Translations under genes and position numbers: made by a program
NCBI RefSeq assembly: GCF_014132355.1
Contig: NZ_BLZO01000113.1
Span: 22,139 to 86,138, forward strand
DNA: 64,000 nt
Reading direction: 5' to 3'
From: Okeania sp. KiyG1
GTDB lineage: Bacteria; Cyanobacteriota; Cyanobacteriia; Cyanobacteriales; Microcoleaceae
Notes under the pieces: generated by a model
Databases searched by the model: none
Seen by the model: the letters and a program-made list of their open reading frames with translations, nothing else
What the model was told of the DNA's origin: nothing
In this document: one piece after another, positions 55,655-62,251 of the stretch
Position numbering within the stretch: the first letter of the stretch is position 1
Layout: each line of letters begins with the position of its first letter

Positions 55655-56452
55655 ATGGAATACAGTAATTATCAGAGCTTTCTTTCGTTCGGTGACGAAC
55701 TTATCTCTCAAACCCGTGAGCTAGTTTTATCCTTATGGAAACAGGATAGGATTCAGGCAGATTTAAAAGCGGATGCTACTCCAGTAAGTGAAATTGACCT
55801 TAGATGCGAAGAGTTTGTCCGCACCCGTATCCTAGAGCATTTCCCACACCATGGTGTGATCGGAGAAGAATTTGGTAGCGAAAACGAAGATGCTGAGTTT
55901 GTCTGGACGATTGATCCCATTGATGGCACGCAAAACTTAATCAACCGTATTCCCACGTTCGCGACTATCCTCGGGGTCATGTACCGCCGACGTCCGGTTT
56001 TTGGTTGGATAGACCATCCCGTCTTGGGAGAATCGTTAAGGGGTGGAGTTGGCGTCGGTACTTTTCATAACGGCAGGAGGGTCTTCCTCGATGATAATCT
56101 AGAGACGCTGACACCTAAAGATATCATCGGAGCTAATTGCCCTGCCACTTTTGAGCAAGGCGGTCATTTAGAGGTTCTTTGGAAAATTCTCAAGTTTCAT
56201 CCCCACGTCCGAATGTACTATGACGCTTATGCTCACACCCTTTCAGTGTTAGGCTCCCTCGCCGTCATGGTGGAGTATAACGTCAAGGTTTGGGACATCT
56301 CAGCTACGCAGGCGCTGATTGAAGGAGCTGGTGGGGTTTACCGTCAGCTTGGACGAGACCTAGACGCTAAACCTCACACTTTGTATCATGCAGCGTTTGG
56401 AAAGAAGCGTGCGGTAGAGTTGATCTCAGAAGCAATTTTAGGAGGTTGTTAA
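55655..56452 (+). CDS. Inositol-monophosphatase-family phosphatase (HisN/SuhB-like)
   Basis: 265 residues. Metal and active-site motifs: HGVIGEEFGSE (Glu), FVWTIDPIDGTQNLI (Asp-Pro-Ile-Asp-Gly-Thr), and the C-terminal VKVWDISATQALIEGAGG (W.D). Mg2+/Li+-sensitive phosphomonoesterases of this family act on inositol phosphates, histidinol phosphate, fructose bisphosphate or PAP. Here it is probably the second phosphatase of the cluster. The open frame reaches 55529, but those 42 codons are H1 repeat sequence, so ATG 55655 is the start. The native ribosome-binding site appears lost to the repeat. Confidence 0.88.
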   Translation: MEYSNYQSFLSFGDELISQTRELVLSLWKQDRIQADLKADATPVSEIDLRCEEFVRTRILEHFPHHGVIGEEFGSENEDAEFVWTIDPIDGTQNLINRIPTFATILGVMYRRRPVFGWIDHPVLGESLRGGVGVGTFHNGRRVFLDDNLETLTPKDIIGANCPATFEQGGHLEVLWKILKFHPHVRMYYDAYAHTLSVLGSLAVMVEYNVKVWDISATQALIEGAGGVYRQLGRDLDAKPHTLYHAAFGKKRAVELISEAILGGC

Positions 56453-56679
56453 CGAAATCAGAAGTCAGAAGCGAGTGTGTAATTCTGAGGTCCCCTACGG
56501 GGCGCCTACTGTGCGGAAGTAATTCCGCACACAGCCCCTCCATAATGTAAGACACACTTCATTACAGTCAGAAGTTATTTTTGTAACGGGGATTTGAGCT
56601 CCGCTCCAAAAATATTGCGCCTTAATAAGGTGGGTTTTATACCCATGTTATTTTGATAAAGGATAGTGTAGTTCTCAAA

Positions 56680-56855
56680 TATGTTCAAACTGTGGGCATC
56701 AACAGAAAATGCCGTTGCACTTGAGAACTTATGTTAGCGCAGCTTTGCGGAGCGCAAATGTAGTGAATGCGGCTTTGAAGCTGATAGAGAGTGCGTTTAC
56801 GGAGCATGACCTAGGAAACGCTGCTATCAACTTGAAACACTATGTGAATCAGTAG
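56680..56855 (+). pseudogene. tnpB: Remnant of a tnpB zinc ribbon with GC-rich inserts
   Basis: After removing two inserts (GCGCAGCTTTGCGGAGCGCA at 56738-56757 and GTTTACGGAGCATGACCTAG near 56798) the frame reads CSNCGHQQKMPLHLRTY, CSECGFEADR and NAAINLKHYVNQ. Only the last 45 codons of a TnpB remain. The intergenic 56453-57164 otherwise holds AGTTGTTTTTGTAACGG-like repeats (compare 15105) and no gene. Confidence 0.6.
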
Positions 56856-57164
56856 CTTGAGTTTCAAGGAATTTTAAGCCTGCTCTCGAAGATAAGTTAC
56901 AGACTGCGGTCGGTGGTCTTCAGTGTTTGCGCAGCATTGCGTCAGCAAAGCAGGAAGCTAGCTCCAAAGCTTATGTAACCATGTATGGGTAAGTTTGGGT
57001 AAGTTTAGTATAACGGCGATTCTTCCAACTACATCCTCTATAATTCCCATTTCTCCTGACTCGGTCTTCCTGACTCCTCCCCTTACCACTCATACTTTTT
57101 CAGCAAATCCTAAGTATTTCAACAATTGGCTTCATTCAAACAAACCTTTCAAACATCCTCTTCC

Positions 57165-58172
57165 ATGGAAAATCCCTTATTGACTAACGAAAGAGAAGTA
57201 ATAGTAGAACGTGATGAATTCAGTTATTGGTTAGCAATCACAGCGCTGATACTTAGTCTAATATCCTTTTCTTTTGTGCCATTACTGATTCGATGGTGTG
57301 AAATCGAACTAAGCCCAGAAGCCACCATTTTCAATCGCTGCTGGATTACGACTTTAATCTTGGCAATTTGGCAAGGATTTCGTATCATCATCTGTCACTT
57401 TAAAACTCAGCAATCTGTCCCTGAACGACAACAAATTCCCAGAAACTTGCTATCGCAGATCCCCAACAAAACTCAAACTTATCAAATATATTTGATTTGG
57501 GGGGTTACTATAACTTCTTTTACAATTAATCTTGTTATATTGTGTTGGGCCCTGACTCAGACAAGTGTGGCAAATTCCTCCTTGATGCATAACCTTACAC
57601 CCATGTTCACTACTTTAGGAAGTTGGTTGATTTTTAAAACTCAATTTAACCGCAGATTTTTGATCGGAGTAGTTATTGCTGTAGGAGGAGCAATCATCCT
57701 CAGTATCAATGATTTTCAATTGGATCCTCACAAGATACAAGGTGATATTTTAGCCCTGATTTCAGCAGTAGCCCTCGCCACTTATTTAATGGTTGTAGAA
57801 AGGCTGCGGTCTCAGGTTAGCAGTCTAACAATCTTGTTTTGGTGTTCCTTGGCTGGGACTATTCTAACATTAATAGTGACGCTTACGTTGGGGGAAAAAC
57901 TGTTTCCAGTCTCATCCCAGGGTTGGTTCACTGTGGTCGCATTGGTAATCGCTGGTTCTCTGCTTGGTATGGGCCTCATGTCCTATAGTCTTCGTACAGT
58001 TTCAGCAAGTTTAGTGGCCTTAATATTTTTGCTCGATCCAATATTAACAGCGAGCGCTGCCTGGTTTGCCTTTGGAGAAACACTGAATTTCTGGAATGGA
58101 GTGTCATTTGCTATTATTATATTTGGAGTTTATCTAGGCTTAAAAGCAAAACCAGATAGAACCGACAATTAA
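57165..58172 (+). CDS. DMT superfamily transporter with two EamA domains
   Basis: About 335 residues, ten hydrophobic helices arranged as two EamA repeats (AITALILSLISFSFVPLLIR, SPEATIFNRCWITT; then GDILALISAVALATYLMVVE, SASLVALIFLLDPILTASAA, FGETLNFWNGVSFAIIIFGV). Members export amino acids, nucleobases or drugs. As the last gene of the stretch it may export the product of the cluster, though a TnpB remnant and repeats separate it. The frame begins earlier with TTG at 57126; the ATG at 57165 before ENPLLTNEREV is preferred. Confidence 0.85.
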   Translation: MENPLLTNEREVIVERDEFSYWLAITALILSLISFSFVPLLIRWCEIELSPEATIFNRCWITTLILAIWQGFRIIICHFKTQQSVPERQQIPRNLLSQIPNKTQTYQIYLIWGVTITSFTINLVILCWALTQTSVANSSLMHNLTPMFTTLGSWLIFKTQFNRRFLIGVVIAVGGAIILSINDFQLDPHKIQGDILALISAVALATYLMVVERLRSQVSSLTILFWCSLAGTILTLIVTLTLGEKLFPVSSQGWFTVVALVIAGSLLGMGLMSYSLRTVSASLVALIFLLDPILTASAAWFAFGETLNFWNGVSFAIIIFGVYLGLKAKPDRTDN

Positions 58173-58495
58173 TTCCTCGTCGCTAATTCTACCCACACCA
58201 TATTTACCTCACGGGGTGACAAGCACTTCAAAGCTATTGTGGGATAAGGATTTCAGCCTACATTCCGCACTTAAAAATGTAGTACAAAATAGGCGTAAAA
58301 CTAGAGAAGCTGTAATGAGCGTGCCAACTCATCTGTAATGTAGTCTAGGAGTAAACTTGAGCATATCCAACCCCCTTCATTCACCCCAACATCTCTTCGA
58401 CTTCAATCTTCAATCCCACATTCCGCAGATATTGAAGCAGATTTTATAATTATGAATTTTGTTAAGTATAAAGGCTGAAATGATTGTCTGGTAAT
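58173..58495. other. Intergenic with CCTACATTCCGCAC-type repeats
   Basis: Contains two truncated ends of the element nested at 58523 (CCTACATTCCGCACTT near 58258, CCCACATTCCGCAGAT near 58417). No gene. Confidence 0.4.
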
Positions 58496-59224
58496 TAGGG
58501 CTTGCTGATTAATTATCAAACCTACATTCCGCACGACAAAACGTAGTATAAAAAATTAGGAGTCAGAATCCAGAATTCAGAATTCAGGAGAAAATAATAA
58601 CGTAGAAATTGAGTATTTATGCTTAATATTTTCCCAAAAATTTGACTCTTAAGAAAGGTTAATGAAGATAATTTATACAGTATAAATACTTAGCAAAGCT
58701 GTTATTTTTATACTACTTTTAATGTTACAAATTGACGTGCGGAATGTGGGATTAAAAGTAGTATATAAATCCGTAGTTTTGTAAGTATTTATACTATGCA
58801 AATCATCTCAATTACTTTTTTCGTTGATCAAATTCTGATTAAAAATTTACGCATAAATACTTGCTATATTTGATTACTCAATCACGGCAGCTATGATTTT
58901 CTTCTCAAATTCTGTCTCCTGTCTCCTGTCTCCTGACTCCTTCTTCGGTTGCTACATTTTGTGGTGCGAAATGTGGGATCAAACCATTTACAAGTAAAAG
59001 TTTGAGCCTTCTTAGATTCCCAAAAAGTGCGCTGGTTTTAGTCTAAAACCTTCAAAAAGTTAGCATAAAGGGCAAACTAAGGACAGAAAAATTGAGGGAC
59101 AAAACTTAGCTCCTACCTCCTTGCTCATTCCCATTTCTCCCCTCCACGGTCGGGGTTAGGGGTGGGTTGTCTCCTGTCTCCTGTCTCCTACCTCTACTAA
59201 AAGACTAGTGAAGCGCAAACCCTA
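58496..59224. mobile_element. MITE family M2 copy carrying a nested element
   Basis: Left end TAGGGCTTGCTGATTAAT, right end TAGTGAAGCGCAAACCCTA. At 58523-58977 a different element is inserted. The remaining M2 core (AAAGTGCGCTGGTTTTAGTC, AAAAAGTTAGCATAAAGG) matches 59670-59947. A CCCTCCACGGTCGGGGTTAG block near the right end is shared with 44153-44461 and 59670-59947. Confidence 0.65.
58523..58977. mobile_element. Nested element with ATCAAACC flanking repeat
   Basis: Ends CCTACATTCCGCACGAC (58521) and GTGCGAAATGTGGG (58964-58977), inverted, about 26 bp with 4 mismatches. ATCAAACC occurs at 58515-58522 and again at 58978-58985, a target duplication of 6-8 bp (the CC may belong to the element). 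Internally it contains a single copy related to the 216-bp tandem repeat (AGTATTTATGCTTAATATTT, ATTTATACAGTATAAATAC). Confidence 0.7.
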
Positions 59225-59239
59225 ATTATTTCAGGCTAT

Positions 59240-59601
59240 TGAAGAGAGTTTTTTTTTTGAATTTACTCATCTTAACAGTATTTGTTTCGATAAATTTTTA
59301 GAATTATTTGCAGAAAAGTAACAGTAATGAAGTTCACATAATTCAGCTAGATAATGGTGCTTTACATAAAGCATTAACATTAAATATTCCTGAGAATATA
59401 GTTTTACTATTTCAACCCACTTATAGCCCACAAGTTAACCCAATAGAAAGGTTATGGCAATACATTAAGGAAGATTTTAAGTGGATTAATTTTGGCAGCA
59501 TAGAGGATTTACAAAATGCTCTAACTAAAAGTTTAAACAAATTAACCCAAAAAGTAATAGCTCGAATAACTGGCTGGGAATTTATTGTTGATGCTTTATA
59601 A
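59240..59601 (+). pseudogene. IS630-family transposase C-terminal fragment
   Basis: A short shifted frame FFEFTHLNSICFDKFLEL precedes the readable part: SNEVHIIQLDNGALHKALTL (second catalytic Asp), LLFQPTYSPQVNPIERLWQYIK (final Glu), EDLQNALTKSLNKLTQ. The N-terminal half is absent. Same transposase type as the 43785-44150 fragment, but carrying the opposite end. Confidence 0.75.
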
Positions 59602-59669
59602 ATGGCCAATATTTAGGCAGCGTTCGCGGAGCGTTGCGGAGCGCAAATCGCCTTTCAGTATCCAATATT

Positions 59670-59947
59670 TAGGGCTTGCTGATTAAATCTCAAAGCATTG
59701 ACATATAAAGACTTTAGCCTTTTTGTGGCCTTTAAAAAGTGCCTGGTATCACGTCTAAAACGCTCAAAAAGTTAGTATTTTAGGCGCATAGTTGAGCAGA
59801 ACAATCTTTGGACAAAACTTAGCTCCTACCTCCTCTATAATTCCCCGTTCCTCCTGTCTCCTGTCTTTCCCCTCCACGGTCGGGGTTAGGGGTGGGTTGT
59901 CTCCTGTCTTCTACCCCTACTAAAAGACTAGTGAAGCGCAAACCCTA
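59670..59947. mobile_element. MITE family M2 copy
   Basis: TAGGGCTTGCTGATTAAATC at the left, GTGAAGCGCAAACCCTA at the right, 278 bp. GCATTGACATATAAAGAC and AAAGTGCCTGGTATC are M2 core; (CTCCTGT) heptamers and CCCTCCACGGTCGGGGTTAG inside. Flanked by GC-rich TTCGCGGAGCGTTGCGGAGC at 59625. Confidence 0.65.
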
Positions 59948-60057
59948 TTTAAAAAGTGATCGCACCAAAGTATTTGTAACATTCTTTTTTCAAAATGGTA
60001 TAACAGATAAGCAGTCGCTGACTGCTGAATGCTTACATACAAACTAAATACAATATC

Positions 60058-60225
60058 ATGGGAAAGGCTAAATCTAAATCTGACTTACCAACCAAAATAT
60101 GCCCTGTATGTAATCGTCCTTTTACCTGGCGAAAAAAATGGGCTGAGTGTTGGGATCAAGTCAAATATTGTTCTGAAAGGTGTCGGCGACGCAAATCAAA
60201 TATTGACAAACAAATTGACATATAA
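60058..60225 (+). CDS. DUF2256 zinc-ribbon small protein
   Basis: 55 residues: MGKAKSKSDLPTKICPVCNR, PFTWRKKWAECWDQVKYCSE, RCRRRKSNIDKQIDI. The CPVCNRPFTWRKKW and VKYCSERCRR motifs with four cysteines define DUF2256, a small family widespread in bacteria, often next to photolyase or pigment genes; function unknown. It lies 45 bp before the asparaginase gene on the same strand. The start ATG follows AATACAATATC, without a clear ribosome-binding site; the conserved motif begins soon after. Upstream is a solo M3 right end (60012-60034). Confidence 0.85.
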   Translation: MGKAKSKSDLPTKICPVCNRPFTWRKKWAECWDQVKYCSERCRRRKSNIDKQIDI

Positions 60226-60270
60226 CCTCATACCTAAGTTTAATGATTCTGTAATTAATCACAACAAAAA

Positions 60271-61194
60271 ATGCAACCAAAACTAATTATTCACGGCGGT
60301 GCAGGTAGCTCCCTTAAGCAAAAAGGAGGATTAGAAACAGTCCGTAAATCTCTCCATAAAATAGTAGATGAATTACATAACTTGCTTCTGAGCGATACAA
60401 AAGCCATTGATGTAGTTGTCCGTGGTTGTCAACTATTAGAAGATGACCCCATATTTAATGCTGGGACTGGTTCAGTCCTACAATCTGATGGCCAAATTCG
60501 GATGAGTGCTTCCTTGATGGATGGTTTAAATAATCGGTTTAGTGGGGCGATCAATGTCTCCCGGATTAAAAACCCCATTGAGTTGGCCAAAGCACTGCAA
60601 ACATCACCTGATCGCGTATTATCAGACAATGGAGCTGCTGAGTTTGTGCGGGAACTACAAATGCCCGTTTACAACCCCCTCACAGATAAACGATTAAACG
60701 AATGGCTAGAAGACCGCAAACAAGGCTTTAGAAGAAAGATGGCCAATGTCGTGGCAGAATCTGCAGGTACTGGCACTATCGGAGTGGTAGTCTTAGATAA
60801 AGAAGGAAGATTAGCTGCGGGTACCTCTACTGGTGGGAAAGGTTTTGAAAAGATTGGTCGTGTAAGTGATTCGGCCATGCCAGCCGGAAATTATGCCACT
60901 GGCAGTGCTGGAGTTAGTTGTACCGGCATTGGAGAAGATATTATTGATGAATGTTTGGCTGCCAAAATTGTGATTCGGGTGACAGATGGTTTTTCACTCA
61001 AAGCAGCTTTTGAACGTTCATTTGCTGAAGCACACGAACATCAGAGGGACTTAGGAGCGATCGCTATTGATGCCAACGGCATAATTGCTTGGGGAAAAAC
61101 TTGCGATGTCATTTTGGCAGCTTTTCACGATGGGCAAAAAATTGGTGATAGCTTAGAAGCAGCAAAAGGGACATTAATTTTTACTGCTGAATAA
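60271..61194 (+). CDS. Isoaspartyl peptidase/L-asparaginase (Ntn hydrolase, plant type)
   Basis: 307 residues, the proenzyme of the plant-type asparaginase family. It self-cleaves before Thr to give alpha and beta subunits; here the cleavage site is SAGTGTIGVVVLD, with the catalytic Thr at the start of the beta chain. Substrate-binding and family motifs: PKLIIHGGAGSS, EDDPIFNAGTGSVL, MDGLNNRFSGAI, AGTSTGGKGFEKIGRVSD and GNYATGSAGVSCTGIGEDI. Hydrolyses isoaspartyl dipeptides and L-asparagine in the cytoplasm. Probably cotranscribed with the DUF2256 gene. A HIP1 site lies in its 3' part. Confidence 0.94.
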   Translation: MQPKLIIHGGAGSSLKQKGGLETVRKSLHKIVDELHNLLLSDTKAIDVVVRGCQLLEDDPIFNAGTGSVLQSDGQIRMSASLMDGLNNRFSGAINVSRIKNPIELAKALQTSPDRVLSDNGAAEFVRELQMPVYNPLTDKRLNEWLEDRKQGFRRKMANVVAESAGTGTIGVVVLDKEGRLAAGTSTGGKGFEKIGRVSDSAMPAGNYATGSAGVSCTGIGEDIIDECLAAKIVIRVTDGFSLKAAFERSFAEAHEHQRDLGAIAIDANGIIAWGKTCDVILAAFHDGQKIGDSLEAAKGTLIFTAE

Positions 61195-61261
61195 TTCATA
61201 ATTGGGGGCAGTTGCCCTACGCAATCTAATATTTATTTGAAAAATACTCTCTAACTCCTTT

Positions 61262-61866
61262 AGGTCGCCAAAGATAATGCTTCATAGTCTGACTCTGAAG
61301 CAATTATTTATTCAGTATTTAACCAGACATGATATGACGATTAGCTAAACCTTATATAACAAAATAAATAAGTATATTCCCCTGGTTGAAACTGATTAAG
61401 TAGTTGTATATAAACTAGCATTGAGCGATCGGCTTTTGTAGGTAGCCAAAGATAATGCTCTCTAGTCTGGCTCTGAAGCAATGATTTATTCAGTATTTAA
61501 TCAGAAATGATATGACGGTTAGCTAAACTTTCATATAACAAAATAAATAAGTATATTAGGCTTTTGTAGGTAGCCAAAGATAATGCTACCCAGTCTGAAT
61601 TTGATATAACAAAATAAATAAGTATATTCCCCTGGTTGAAACTGATTAAGTAATTGTATATAAACTAGCATTGAGAGATAGGTTTTTGTAGGTAGCCAAA
61701 GATAATGCTCTCTAGTCTGACTCTGAAGCAATTATTTATTCAGTATTTAACCAGACATGATATGACGGTTAGCTAAACTTTATATAACAAAATAAATAAG
61801 TATATTCCCTGGTTGAAACTGATTAAGTAATTGTATATAAACTAGCATTTAGCGATAGGTTTTTGT
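61262..61866. repeat. Degenerate tandem repeat, four units of about 175 bp
   Basis: Units begin with (G)GTAGGTAGCCAAAGATAATGC at about 61262, 61437, 61565 and 61687, contain CAGACATGATATGACGGTTA and ACAAAATAAATAAGTATATT, and end TGTATATAAACTAGCATT. Units 2 and 3 are shortened by internal deletions. No coding potential; the small reverse frame is repeat-derived. 61867-62251 is AT-rich and contains the promoter of the next gene only by position. Confidence 0.8.
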
Positions 61867-62251
61867 TTGTTTATTTTTAAAAATAAGTAAAGCATAAATT
61901 TTATATTCTATGCTTTTTGGAGTAAAATTAATAGTGTATATTATGAATTTCTATATACTTTACTCTGAAAATTAGCATTGAAAAACTAAATATGAACACA
62001 AGAAACTTTAATATTTGTAAATAATCATCAGGTGTGAATATCATAATCACCCACTTGGAGGAAGCATTCGAGTTGTTGTCTGTCTTAAGATTAAAATTTA
62101 TAAATAATTGAGAAGAGGCTAGTACTTTACTCTCTAATATATTTGGCTTAGTAATGCTGATAAACATTACAGTTAAAAAATTTGTCTATATAATAGAAAA
62201 GGCTAATAAATCAACATCTATCTACGATCCAAATTTAAGGAAAAAATTCCA

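Noticed and set aside
60029-60286. 85-codon frame overlapping the DUF2256 gene
   Set aside because: The alternative frame gives the clear DUF2256 zinc-ribbon protein; this one is its shadow.
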